The notes under the pieces: model-generated
Seen by the model: the letters and a program-made list of their open reading frames with translations, nothing else
Told to the model about the DNA's origin: nothing
Databases searched by the model: none
Translations under genes and position numbers: made by a program
Part shown: piece by piece, positions 1 to 9,869 of the stretch
Position numbering within the stretch: position 1 is the first letter of the stretch
Layout: the number at the start of each line of letters is the position of its first letter
NCBI GenBank assembly: GCA_030770545.1
Contig: JAUCMP010000029.1
Location: 310,001 to 374,000, forward strand
DNA from: Macropodus opercularis
Lineage: Eukaryota; Chordata; Actinopteri; Anabantiformes; Osphronemidae
Direction: 5' to 3'
Length of the DNA: 64,000 nt

Positions 1-55
1 TTGGCTTCCGAGGTCGCATGAGATCGGGCACGTTGAAGGTGGTATGGCCGTAAGC
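1..55 (-). rRNA. 5S rRNA gene, cut by the window edge
   Basis: This is the 5' part of a 5S gene read on the minus strand. RNA position 1 is at base 55 and the 3' half lies outside the window. It carries the C43 variant and an uncommon base change next to it (CGCATG instead of CGAATG on the plus strand), also seen in the genes ending at 26273, 35964 and 62717. Confidence 0.93.
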
Positions 56-183
56 GAGAAATTGTTACCTCATTACGTCATTTGAAGGTGACAACACGTC
101 AGAATGTCATGACAGTCACGACTGTTACTTCATCAAGGTCATCTGCGTTACCAAAAAGGAGAATCACCCAATGGTGCATTGAA

Positions 184-197
184 AGAGAAAAGAAAAG
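184..197 (-). terminator. Pol III terminator after a 5S gene (representative)
   Basis: Immediately after the 3' end of the gene at 198-315 the sense strand reads CTTTTCTTTTCTCT: two runs of four T, the standard RNA polymerase III stop. About half of the units instead have CTTTTCTGTTATTTTTC (for example at 2330-2346), a run of four T backed by a run of five. A rarer form has CTTTTCTGTTCTTTTTC (for example 16690-16706). Confidence 0.8.
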
Positions 198-315
198 GCT
201 TACAGCACCTGGTATTCCCAGGCGGTCTCCCGTCCAAGTACTAGCCAGGCCCTACCTTGATTGGCTTCCGAGGTCGAATGAGATCGGGCACGTTGAAGGT
301 GGTATGGCCGTAAGC

Positions 316-457
316 GAGAAATTGTTACCTCATTACGTCATTTGAAGGCGACAACACGTCAGGATGTCATGACAGTCACGACTGTTACCTCATCAATGTC
401 ATCTGTGTAACCAAGATGGAGAATCACCCAATGTTGCATTGAAAGAGAAAAGAAAAG
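316..457. repeat. Type A 5S intergenic spacer (representative)
   Basis: A 142-bp non-transcribed spacer between two 5S genes, giving a 260-bp unit. Diagnostic features on the plus strand are CATTACGTCATTT or CAATATGTCTTTT next to the upstream gene, then GACAACACGTCAGAATGTCA and GACAGTCACGACTGTTACC. Every 260-bp step in the 5S gene lists marks one type A spacer. Only the outer parts (the promoter-proximal bases and the segment from GTAACCAAGATGGAGAATCA to the terminator) are shared with type B. Confidence 0.9.
333..339 (-). promoter_or_regulatory. 5S upstream element, class A1 (GACGTAA)
   Basis: At -24 to -18 of the 5S gene at 198-315, the position where fish 5S genes usually have a TATA-like box, the sense sequence is GACGTAA. 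The base at -1 is C, as in most 5S genes. The same heptamer precedes many type A genes. The role in transcription is inferred from position only. Confidence 0.5.
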
Positions 458-480
458 GCTTACAGCACCTGGTTTTCCCA

Positions 481-512
<32 letters not shown>

Positions 513-575
513 TACCTTGATTGGCTTCCGAGGTCGAATGAGATCGGGCACGTTGAAGGTGGTATGGCCGTAAGC

Positions 576-708
576 GACAAATTGTTACCTCATTATGTCT
601 TTTGAAGGCGACTATATGTCAGACTGTCACTACTATCTGCTCATCAAGGACATATGTGTAACCAAGATGGAGAATCACCCAATGTTGCGTTGAAAGAGAA
701 AAGAAAAG
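576..708. repeat. Type B 5S intergenic spacer (representative)
   Basis: A 133-bp spacer giving a 251-bp unit. Its diagnostic middle on the plus strand is GACTATATGTCAGACTGTCA followed by CTGCTCATCAAGGACATATG. Most type B spacers carry CATTATATCTTTT next to the upstream gene. This particular copy is a small mosaic: it has a type-A-like promoter-proximal part (CATTATGTCTTTT) joined to the B middle. Every 251-bp step in the 5S gene lists marks one B-length spacer. Confidence 0.88.
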
Positions 709-842
709 GCTTACAGCACCTGGTATTCCCAGGCTGTCTCCCATCCAAGTACTAGCCAGGCCCTACCTTGCTTGGCTTCCGAGGTCGAATGAGATCGGGC
801 ACGTTGAAGGTGGTATGGCCGTAAGCGACAAATTGTTACCTC

Positions 843-850
843 AATATGTC
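843..850 (-). promoter_or_regulatory. 5S upstream element, class A2 (GACATATT)
   Basis: For the gene at 709-826 the -24 to -17 bases read GACATATT in the sense direction. This is the second promoter class found with type A spacers, recognisable on the plus strand as CAATATGTCTTTT. It is closer to a TATA box than class A1. Confidence 0.5.
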
Positions 851-1103
851 TTTTGAAGGCGACAACACGTCAGAATGTCATGACAGTCACGACTGTTACC
901 TCATCAATGTCATCTGTGTAACCAAGATGGAGAATCACCCAATGTTGCGTTGAAAGAGAAAAGAAAATGCTTACAGCACCTGGTATTCCCAGGCGGTCTC
1001 CCATCCAAGTACTAGCCAGGCCCTACCTTGCTTGGCTTCTGAGTTCGAATGAGATCAGGCACGTTGAAGGTGGTATGGCCGTAAGCGACAAACCTGTACC
1101 ACA

Positions 1104-1110
1104 TTATATC
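1104..1110 (-). promoter_or_regulatory. 5S upstream TATA-like box, class B (GATATAA)
   Basis: For the gene at 969-1086 the -24 to -18 bases read GATATAA in the sense direction, the best TATA-like match of the three classes. It is found with type B spacers, on the plus strand as CATTATATCTTTT, and is followed by CTGTACCACA instead of the TTGTTACCTCA of type A. Confidence 0.55.
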
Positions 1111-1392
1111 TTTTGAAGGCGACTATATGTCAGACTGTCACTACTATCTGCTCATCAAGGACATATGTGTAACCAAGATGGAGAATCACCCAATGTTGCG
1201 TTGAAAGAGAAAAGAAAAGGCTTACAGCACCTGGTATTCCCAGGCGGTCTCCCGTCCAAGTACTAGCCAGGCCCTACCTTGATTGGCTTCCGAGGTCGAA
1301 TGAGATCGGGCACGTTGAAGGTGGTATGGCTGTAAGCGTGAAATTGTTACCTCATTACGTCATTTGAAGGCGACAACACGTCAGAATGTCAT

Positions 1393-1903
1393 TGTAGTGG
1401 TCAGAGATGTCCCAACTCAGAAGAATTCAAGCCGAGGCAGCATTAGGTTCAAATAATCAAACATGAATTTATTTTCAGTGGTGAGATGAGAAATATGCAA
1501 AGACAGGAAAACAAAGTCACCTCTCTCTCCTGCGGGAGATGCTCAGAGACGCGTGGGGAAGGAGGGAGCCCAGGCTGGGAGACGCTGGCTGTGTCTCCCT
1601 GCCCGGCACGGCTCCCATTTCCCCCGTCTCCCTCTAAAGAGGTGGTTTTTAAACCCTGAACATGCTTCAAAATGTGAAGATTTCATACCAAGAATTGTTT
1701 GTCCAAATTCCTTTGTTCAACAGCTCAGACTGTTTTGTCTAAAAGCCAGATTGTCTTCGGACCCAAGGCCAGCAAGTCTGCACAGCCTAGACAGGACCTG
1801 TTCTACTCTATTCTAAACCCTTTAGCCTGAACTAAATGTATATGTGCTAAATATATATATTCCACTACAAATATCTTTATATGCATGAACTTTTTCTACT
1901 ACA
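1393..1903 (-). mobile_element. Solo retroviral-type LTR
   Basis: A 511-bp insert in a type A spacer, bounded by a 4-bp target duplication TCAT (1389-1392 and 1904-1907). Removing the insert and one TCAT restores a normal spacer and a 260-bp unit. The insert starts TGTAGTGG and ends CTACTACA, so it has TG...CA ends and short imperfect inverted termini. Read on the minus strand it has the order expected of an LTR: an AT-rich part, a TTTAAAAA TATA-like motif at about 1645-1653, a GC-rich stretch and an AATAAA signal at 1468-1473. There is no internal coding region, so this is an LTR left by recombination. A 4-bp duplication fits gamma/epsilon-type endogenous retroviruses, but the family cannot be fixed from an LTR alone. 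The short ORFs here are not genes. Confidence 0.75.
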
Positions 1904-1994
1904 TCATGACAGTCACGACTGTTACCTCATCAATGTCATCTGTGTAACCAAGATGGAGAATCACCCAATGTTGCGTTGAAAGAGAAAAGAAAAG

Positions 1995-3988
1995 GCTTAC
2001 AGCACCTGGTATTCCCAGGCGGTCTCCCGTCCAAGTACTAGCCAGGCCCTACCTTGCCTGGCTTCCGATTTGGAATGAGATCAGGCACGTTGAAGGTGGT
2101 ATGGCCGTAAGCGACAAACCTGTACCACATTATATCTTTTGAAGGTGACTATATGTCAGACTGTCACAATTATCTGCTCATCAAGGACATATGTGTAACC
2201 AAGATGGAGAATCACCCAATGTTGCGTTGAAAGAAGGCGACAACACGTCAGAATGTCATGACAGTCACGACTGTTACCTCATCAATGTCATCTGCGTTAC
2301 CAAAAAGGAGAATCACCCAATGTTGCGTTGAAAAATAACAGAAAAGGCTTACAGCACCTGGTATTCCCAGGCGGTCTGCCGTCCAAGTACTAGCCAGGCC
2401 CTACCTTGCCTGGCTTCCGAGTTGGAATGAGATCAGGCACGTTGAAGGTGGTATGGCCGTAAGCGACAAACCTGTACCACATTATATCTTTTGAAGGTGA
2501 CTATATGTCAGACTGTCACAATTATCTGCTCATCAAGGACATATGTGTAACCAAGATGGAGAATCACCCAATGTTGCGTTGAAAAATAACAGAAAAGGCT
2601 TACAGCACCTGCTATTCCCATGCGGTCTCCCGTCCAAGTACTAGCCAGGCCCTACCTTGCTTGGCTTCCGAGGTCGAATGAGATCGGGCACATTGAAGGT
2701 GGTATGGCCGTAAGCGAGAAATTGTTACCTCATTACGTCATTTGAAGGCGACAACACGTCAGAATGTCACAATTATCTGCTCATCAAGGACATATGTGTA
2801 ACCAAGATGGAGAATCACCCAATGTTGCGTTGAAAGAGAAAAGAAAAGGCTTACAGCACCTGGTATTCCCAGGCGGTCTCCCGTCCAAGTACTAGCCAGG
2901 CCCTACCTTGCTTGGCTTCCGAGGTCGAATGAGATCGGGCACGTTGAAGGTGGTATGGCCGTAAGCGAGAAATTGTTACCTCATTACGTCATTTGAAGGC
3001 GACAAAACGTCAGATTGTCATCAGAGTCACGACTGTTACCTCATCAAGGTCATCTGTGTAACCAATATGGAGAATCACCAAATGTTGCGTTGAAAAATAA
3101 CAGAAAAGGCTTACAGCACCTGGTATTCCCAGGCGGTCTCCCGTCCAAGTACTAGCCAGGCCCTACCTTGCTTGGCTTCCGAGTTCGAATGAGATCGGGC
3201 ACATTGAAGGTGGTATGGCCGTAAGCGAGAAATTGTTACCTTATTATGTCTTTTGAAGGCGACTATATGTCAGACTGTCACAACTATGTGCTCATCAAGG
3301 ACATATGTGTAACCAAGATGGAGAATCACCCAATGTTGCGTTGAAAGAGAAAAGAAAAGGCTTACAGCACCTGGTATTCCCAGGCGGTCTCCCGTCCAAG
3401 TACTAGCCAGGCCCTACCTTGATTGGCTTCCGAGGTCGAATGAGATCGGGCACGTTGAAGATGGTATGGCCGTAAGCGACAAACCTGTACCACATTATAT
3501 CTTTTGAAGGCGACTATATGTCAGACTGTCACTACTATGTGCTCATCAAGGACATATGTGTAACCAAGATGGAGAATCACCCAATGTTGCGTTGAAAGAG
3601 AAAAGAAAAGGCTTACAGCACCTGGTATTCCCAGGCGGTCTCCCGTCCAAGTACTAGCCAGGCCCTACCTTGATTGGCTTCCGAGGTCGAATGAGATCGG
3701 GCACGTTGAAGGTGGTATGGCTGTAAGCGAGAAATTGTTACCTCATTACGTCATTTGAAGGCGACAACACGTCAGAATGTCATGACAGTCACGACTGTTA
3801 ACTCATCAATGTCATCTGTGTAACCAAGATGGAGAATCACCCAATGTTGCGTTGAAAGAGAAAAGAAAAGGCTTACAGCACCTGGTATTCCCAGGCGGTC
3901 TCCCGTCCAAGTACTAACCAGGCCCTACCTTGCTTGGCTTCCGAGTTCGAATGAGATCGGGCACGTTGAAGGTGGTATGGCCATAAGC
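1995..3988 (-). rRNA. 5S rRNA gene cluster, 8 genes
   Basis: Eight 118-bp minus-strand 5S genes with left ends at 1995, 2347, 2598, 2849, 3109, 3360, 3611 and 3871. The step 1995 to 2347 is 352 bp because a whole gene has been lost between them (see the entry at 2113-2346). The spacer at 2716-2848 starts as type A and ends as type B. The gene at 3360-3477 has an A for G change in the promoter-proximal part of the coding sequence (GAAGATGG on the plus strand). Confidence 0.94.
2113..2346 (-). other. 5S unit that lost its gene
   Basis: The 3' flank of one unit (type B spacer ending GTTGCGTTGAAAG, near 2233) runs straight into the promoter-distal part of the next type A spacer (AAGGCGACAACACG, from about 2234). 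Two spacers of 251- and 260-bp units should total 511 bp between the flanking genes; here it is 352 bp, so 159 bp are missing: the complete 118-bp gene, its terminator and its proximal promoter. The join is at a GAAAG/GAAGG microhomology, as expected of end joining or replication slippage. Confidence 0.85.
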
Positions 3989-4088
3989 GACAAACCTGTA
4001 CCACATTATATCTTTTGAAGGCGACTATATGTCAGACTGTCACTACTATGTGCTCATCAAGGACATATGTGTCCTTGATGAGCAGGTG

Positions 4089-5825
4089 CCTAGTGTCCCT
4101 TTAAATCTCAGCAGCAACGACTTTATGAATTTCTTTACCAATAAAATCATAACCATTAGAGAAAAGATTTATCAGAATCTGTCAACAAAAGTCATAAACC
4201 GATCTGCAGATCCAACAGCCTTAGATCTGCTGGTTAGACCTATGTCTTACTTAAACTGTTTTTCCCCCATAGATCACACTGAGTTAACTTCAATAATTAA
4301 CTCTGCTAAACCAGCTACTTGTCTCTTAGACCCAATCCCAACCAGATTACTCAAAGAAATTCCTCCATTAATCAGCACGTCCATATTAAATCAAATCAAC
4401 CAATCGCTGGTTACAGGCCACGTACCACAGGCTTTTAAAGTTGCTGTGGTCAAACCTTTATTGAAAAAACCTACTCTTGACCCTAGAGAACTTGCAAATT
4501 ATAGGCCTATATCCAATCTGCCCTTTATTTCTAAAGTTCTTGAAAAAACCGTAGCTAAACAATTATGTGACCACTTGCGTAGAAATGACCTATATGAAGA
4601 TTTCCAGTCAGGATTCAGATTACATCATAGCACAGAAACAGCTCTGATTAGAGTCACTAATGATCTTCTCACAGCTTCAGACAATGGTCTAGTTTCTGTA
4701 CTTGTCCTGTTAGATCTTAGTGCAGCATTTGATACGATAGATCACAAGATTCTATTGCAGAGACTGGAACATAGCATTGGGATTAAAGGAAAAGCACTGG
4801 GATGGTTTAAGTCTTATCTGTTGAACAGATTCCAATTCGTCCATGTTCATGATCAATCTTCCATCCGCACAGGAATTAACTTTGGAGTTCCACAGGGTTC
4901 TGTGCTTGGTCCAATACTTTTCAGTCTTTACATGTCTCCCCTTGGTAATATTATTAGAAAACATTCTATAAATTTCCACTGCTATGCAGATGATACTCAG
5001 TTATATTTGTCCATGAAACCAGAGGAAACAAACCAATTAGTCAAACTTCAAACTTGTTTAAATGATATCAAATCCTGGATGTCCCATAACTTTCTCCAAC
5101 TGAATTCAGATAAAACTGAGGTTATTATAATTGGTGCTAAAAACCAGAGAGACTCTTTATTGAATCAGATTGTTACTCTGGATGACATAACGTTAGCTTC
5201 AAGTTCTACTGTGAGGAACCTTGGTGTCATTGTTGACCAAGATCTGTCCTTTACACCATATATTAAAGAAATCTCTAGAACCGCCTACTTCCACCTGAGG
5301 AATATTGCTAAAATTAGGAGCATCCTCTCACAGAGTGATGCTGAAAAATTAATCCATGCATTTGTTACCTCTAGGCTTGACTATTGTAACTCGCTACTCA
5401 TAGGTTGTCCCAATAACTCTTTGAAAATCCTCCAATTGATTCAAAATGCTGCAGCCAGAGTTCTGACTGGACTTAGGAAGCGAGATCACATTTCTCCAAC
5501 ATTAGCTTCTCTGCATTGGCTCCCTGTCAAAACTAGGATAGAATTCAAAATTCTTCTCCTCACCTACAAAGCTCTTCATAATAAAGCTCCATCTTATCTT
5601 AAAGACCTCATCGCTCCTTATGCTCCCAACAGAACGCTTCGTTCTCAGAGCGCTGGTCTGCTTGTGGTTCCTAGAGTTTCTAAATGTAGAACAGGAGGCA
5701 GAGCATTTAGCTACCAAGCTCCTCTCCTATGGAACCAGCTTCCAGTCCAGGTTCGAGAAGCAGACACCCTCTCTAGTTTTAAAACTAGGCTTAAAACCTT
5801 TCTTTTTGACAAAGCGTATAGTTAG
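4089..5825 (+). pseudogene. L2 LINE ORF2, C-terminal part (reverse transcriptase)
   Basis: An open frame covering the last 578 residues of L2 ORF2; the endonuclease domain and the original start are missing. It opens in the flanking 5S spacer at 4029, so the first 20 residues of the open frame are accidental. Reverse transcriptase blocks are present in order: ANYRPISNLPF, a palm Asp block LLDLSAAFDTIDH, FGVPQGSVLGPILF and the catalytic YADD at 4983-4994, followed by the thumb and the usual L2 C-terminal region ending FLFDKAYS. No stop or frameshift interrupts it. With no promoter, no ORF1 and no endonuclease it is a dead copy, although the enzyme core is undamaged. Classified as L2/CR1-group from the block wording and the 3' end. 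Confidence 0.92.
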
Positions 5826-6420
5826 AGATGGTTCTGGTCACCCTGAACCATCTCTTAGTTAAGCTGCTATAGACTTAGACTGCTGGGGGACGTCCTTTAT
5901 TGACTGAGCTCTTTTTTTCTCTTTTTCTTCTACCCACTAACATGCCTCCATTTCCACATGTGACTAACTTTGTCCCTTTTCTCTCCTAGTTGTGCTTCTC
6001 CCCTTCTGTCTCTCTCTATCCTCATCTACAGGTATCATCAGACTCAGAGTCGTGTGTCTCCAGTGTTCAGTTGCTGGTCCAACCATCCTGCCTGTGTTCT
6101 GTTGCTGCTTGTTTTGTTGTTGTGGTTGTGTTCTTTTCTCTCTTCTCTATCCCCTCACCCCAACCGGTCAAGGCAGATGGCCGCCCACACTGAGCCTGGG
6201 TCTGCTGGAGGTTTCTTCCTCGTTAGAGAGGGAGTTTTTCCTCTCCGCTGTCGCTATTTAACTGTACAATTTATCGATTGGCTACAATTAAAAGCTTGCT
6301 CTATGTGGGAATTGTTGGGTTTAGTTGTGTAAGGTCTTAAAACCTTACTTGTAAAGTGCCCTGAGATAACTGATGTTGTGAATTGGCGCTATATAAATAA
6401 AGTTGAATTGAAAAATTGAA
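5826..6420 (+). other. L2 3' untranslated region
   Basis: Non-coding 3' region of the truncated L2 copy. It contains C/T-rich stretches that create open frames of 67-120 codons; the same frames recur in the other L2 copy (54421-54783) only because the two copies are almost identical. The terminal 90 bp, with the hairpin at 6329-6348, is the part expected to be recognised by the L2 reverse transcriptase. Confidence 0.8.
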
Positions 6421-6476
6421 TATGTGTAACCAAGATGGAGAATCACCCAATGTTGCGTTGAAAGAGAAAAGAAAAG

Positions 6477-9409
6477 GCTTACAGCACCTGGTATTCCCAG
6501 GCGGTCTCCCGTCCAAGTACTAGCCAGGCCCTACCTTGATTGGCTTCCGAGGTCGAATGAGATCGGGCACGTTGAAGGTGGTATGGCCGTAAGCGAGAAA
6601 GTGTTACCTCATAACGTCATTTGAAGGTGACAACACGTCAGAATGTCATGACAGTCACGACTGTTACTTCATCAAGGTCATCTGCGTTACCAAAAAGGAG
6701 AATCACCCAATGTTGCGTTGAAAAATAACAGAAAAGGCTTACAGCACCTGGTATTCCCAGGCAGTCTCCCGTCCAAGTACTAGCCAGGCCCTACCTTGAT
6801 TGGCTTCCGAGGTCGAATGAGATCGGGCACGTTGAAGGTGGTATGGCCGTAAGCGAGAAATTGTTACCTCATTACGTCATTTGAAGGCGACAACACGTCA
6901 GAATATCATGACAGTCACGACTGTTACCTCATCAATGTCATCTGTGTAACCAAGATGGAGAATCACCCAATGTTGCGTTGAAAGAGAAAAGAAAAGGCTT
7001 ACAGCACCTGGTATTCCCAGGCGGTCTCCCGTCCAAGTACTAGCCAGGCCCTACCTTGCTTTGCTTCCGAGTTCGAATGAGATTGGGCACGTTGAAGGTG
7101 GTATGGCCATAAGCGACAAACCTGTACCACATTATATCTTTTGAAGGTGACTATATGTCAGACTGTCACAACTATCTGCTCATCAATGACATATGTGTAA
7201 CCAAGATGGAGAATCACCCAATGTTGCATTGAAAGAGAAAAGAAAAGGCTTACAGCACCTGGTATTCCCAGGCGGTCTCCCGTCCAAGTACTAGCCAGGC
7301 CCTACCTTGCTTGGCTTCCGAGGTCGAATGAGATCGGGCACGTTGAAGGTGGTATGGCCGTAAGCGACAAGTTGTTACCTCAATATGTCTTTTGAAGGCG
7401 ACAACACGTCAGAATGTCATCACAGTCACGACTGTTACCTCATCAAGGTCATCTGTGTAACCAATATGGAGAATCACCAAATGTTGCGTTGAAAAATAAC
7501 AGAAAAGGCTTACAGCACCTGCTATTCCCAGGCGGTCTCCCGTCCAAGTACTAGCCAGGCCCTACCTTGCTTTGCTTCCGAGTTCGAATGAGATTGGGCA
7601 CGTTGAAGGTGGTATGGCCATAAGCGACAAACCTGTACCACATTATATCTTTTGAAGGTGACTATATGTCAGACTGTCACAATTATCTGATCATCAAGGA
7701 CATATGTGTAACCAAGATGGAGAATCACCCAATGTTGCGTTGAAAGAGAAAAGAAAAGGCTTACAGCACCTGGAATTCCCAGGCGGTCTCCCGTCCAAGT
7801 ACAAGCCAGGCCCTACCTTGCTTGGCTTCCGAGTTCGAATGAGATCAGGCACGTTGAAGGTGGTATGGCCGTAAGCGAGAAATTGTTACCTCATTACGTC
7901 ATTTGAAGGTGACAACACGTCAGAATGTCATGACAGTCACGACTGTTACTTCATCAAGGTCATCTGCGTTACCAAAAAGGAGAATCACCCAATGTTGCGT
8001 TGAAAAATAACAGAAAAGGCTTACAGCACCTGGTATTCCCAGGCGGTCTTCCGTCCAGGTACTAGCCAGGCCCTACCTTGCTTGGCTTCCGAGTTCGAAT
8101 GAGATCGGGCACGTTGAAGGTGGTATGGCCGTAAGCGACAAACCTGTACCACATTATATCTTTTGAAGGCGACTATATGTCAGACTGTCACAACTATCTG
8201 CTCATCAAGGACATATGTGTAACCAAGATGGAGAATCACCCAATGTTGCGTTGAAAGAGAAAAGAAAAGGCTTACAGCACCTGGTATTCCCAGGCGGTCT
8301 CCCGTCCAAGTACTAGCCAGGCCCTACCTTGCTTGGTTTTCGAGGTCGAATGAGATCGGGCACGTTATAGGTGGAATGGCCGTAAGCGAGAAATTGTTAC
8401 CTCATTACGTCATTTAAAGGCGACAACACGTCAGAATGTCATGACAGTCACGACTGTTACCTCATCAATGTCATCTGTGTAACCAATATGGAGAATCACC
8501 CAATGTTGCGTTGAAAGAGAAAAGAAAAGGCTTACAGCACCTGCTATTCCCAGGCGGTCTTCCGTCCAAGTACTAGTCAGGCCCTACCTTGTTTGGCTTC
8601 TGAGGTCGAATGAGATCGGGCACGTTGAAGGTGGTATGGCCGTAAGCGAGAAATTGTTACCTCATTACGTCATTTGAAGGCGACAACACGTCAGAATGTC
8701 ATGACAGTCACGACTTTTACCTCATCAAGGTCATCTGCGTTACCAAAAAGGAGAATCACACAATGTTGCGTTGAAAAATAACAGAAAAGGCTTACAGCAC
8801 CTGGTATTCCCAGGCGGTCTTCCATCCAAGTACTAGCCAGGCCCTACCTTGCTTGGCTTCCGAGGTCGAATGAGATCAGGCACGTTGAAGGTGGTATGGC
8901 CGTAAGCGACAAACCTGTACCACATTATATCTTTTGAAGGTGACTATATGTCAGACTGTCACAACTATCTGCTCATCAAGGACATAAGTGTAACCAAGAT
9001 GGAGAATCACCCAATGTTGCGTTGAAAGAGAAAAGAAAAGGCTTACAGCACCTGGTATTCCCAGGCGGTCTCCCGTCCAAGTACTAGCCAGGCCCTACCT
9101 TGCTTGGCTTTCGAGTTCGAATGAGATCGGGCACGTTGAAGGTGGTATGGCCGTAAGCGCCAAAACTGTACCACATTATATCTTTTGAAGGCGACTATAT
9201 GTCAGACTGTCACAATTATCTGCTCATCAAGGACATATGTGTAACCAAGATGGAGAATCACCCAATGTTGCGTTGAAAGAGAAAAGATAATGCTTACAGC
9301 ACCTGGTATTTCTAGGCGGTCTCCCGTCCAAGTACTAGCCAGGCCCTACCTTGCTTGGCTTCCGAGGTCGAATGAGATAGGGCACGTTGAAGGTGGTATG
9401 GCCGTAAGC
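6477..9409 (-). rRNA. 5S rRNA gene cluster, 12 genes
   Basis: Twelve 118-bp minus-strand 5S genes with left ends at 6477, 6737, 6997, 7248, 7508, 7759, 8019, 8270, 8530, 8790, 9041 and 9292. The genes at 6997 and 7508 share linked changes (TTTGCTTCC and GATTGGGC on the plus strand). The gene at 8270 has several private changes (TTGGTTTTC, CGTTATAG, TGGAATGG) and may be a pseudogene. Confidence 0.94.
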
Positions 9410-9542
9410 GAGAAATTGTTACCTTATTATGTCTTTTGAAGGCGACTATATGTCAGACTGTCACAATTATCTGCTCATCAAGGACATATGTGTAACCAAG
9501 ATGGAGAATCACCCAATGTTGCGTTGAAAGAGAAAAGATAAT

Positions 9543-9637
9543 GCTTACAGCACCTGGTATTCCCAGGCGGTCTCCCATCCAAGTACTAGCCAGGCCCTAC
9601 CTTGCTTGGCTTCCGAGGTCGAATGAGATCGGGCACG
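9543..9637 (-). pseudogene. 5S rRNA gene split by the first Mutsu-like LINE, 3' part
   Basis: RNA positions 24-118 of a 5S gene. The other piece, RNA positions 1-22 or 23, is at 15010-15031. The internal control region stays on this side, with the LINE poly(A) end placed directly before it on the sense strand. Confidence 0.95.
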
Positions 9638-9869
9638 TTTTTTTTTTTTTGTCTTTTATTATCAAAAATTCAAGTTTTACAAAATAGACATTTAAAAAGA
9701 TTCAAAATACAAATTATTTACAAACATTAATGCTTCATGTAATTCTTGTTCACCACTAAAGAAAAGATAGTATGTTAAAAAGCATAATCAAAGCACAACA
9801 TAACCATAAAAATCAACAAAACAAAACAAAAACCAAAAAACAAATAAATGAAATAACAAAAAAATCACC

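Larger units (their letters stand above)
198..1337 (-). rRNA. 5S rRNA gene cluster, 5 genes
   Basis: Five tandem 118-bp 5S genes on the minus strand, with left (3') ends at 198, 458, 709, 969 and 1220; each gene runs 118 bp rightward. The RNA is the 5S component of the large ribosomal subunit, made by RNA polymerase III. Sense sequence begins GCTTACGGCCATACCACC and ends GGTGCTGTAAGC. The internal control region is recognisable: box A near RNA positions 50-64 (AGCCAAGCAAGGT), an intermediate element near 67-72, and box C near 80-97 (TTGGACGGGAGACCGCC), where position 84 is C instead of the usual vertebrate U. The last gene (1220-1337) and the first (198-315) carry a G56-to-T change in box A. 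Spacings alternate 260, 251, 260, 251. Individual copies may be pseudogenes; the sequence alone cannot say which are transcribed. Confidence 0.95.
4073..6420 (+). mobile_element. 5'-truncated L2-clade LINE
   Basis: A 2.35-kb insert in a type B spacer, flanked by the 7-bp target duplication TATGTGT (4066-4072 and 6421-6427). Recognisable L2 sequence starts at about 4088, corresponding to residue 455 of the ORF2 in the long copy at 54337-59193; everything upstream is missing. The 12 bp at 4073-4084 are not L2 but an inverted copy of the adjacent flank. The 3' end holds the hairpin GTAAGGT/ACCTTAC (6329-6348), the fish L2 3' sequence GAATTGGCGCTATATAAATA and a TTGAATTGAA tail. The two L2 copies in this window are nearly identical over the shared part, so both inserted recently. 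Confidence 0.93.

Noticed and set aside
82..345. Recurrent 87-codon ORF (also at 16591, 18895, 19415, 21459, 24265, 26300 and others)
   Set aside because: It runs through a 5S spacer and antisense through a 5S gene. It recurs only because the units are repeated, and is broken in most units by point changes and by the type B spacer.
1449..1816. Two overlapping ORFs of 73 and 87 codons in the LTR
   Set aside because: Opposite strands over the same GC-rich part of a solo LTR; no coding signature.
4029..4088. First 20 codons of the truncated L2 ORF as part of the protein
   Set aside because: They are 5S spacer and the inverted flank copy joined in frame by chance; homology to L2 ORF2 begins only at 4089.
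5970..6332. 120-codon ORF after L2 ORF2, also found at 54421-54783 in the other copy
   Set aside because: It lies in the L2 3' UTR. Conservation between the two copies reflects recent common origin, three overlapping frames are open equally, and none resembles a known protein.
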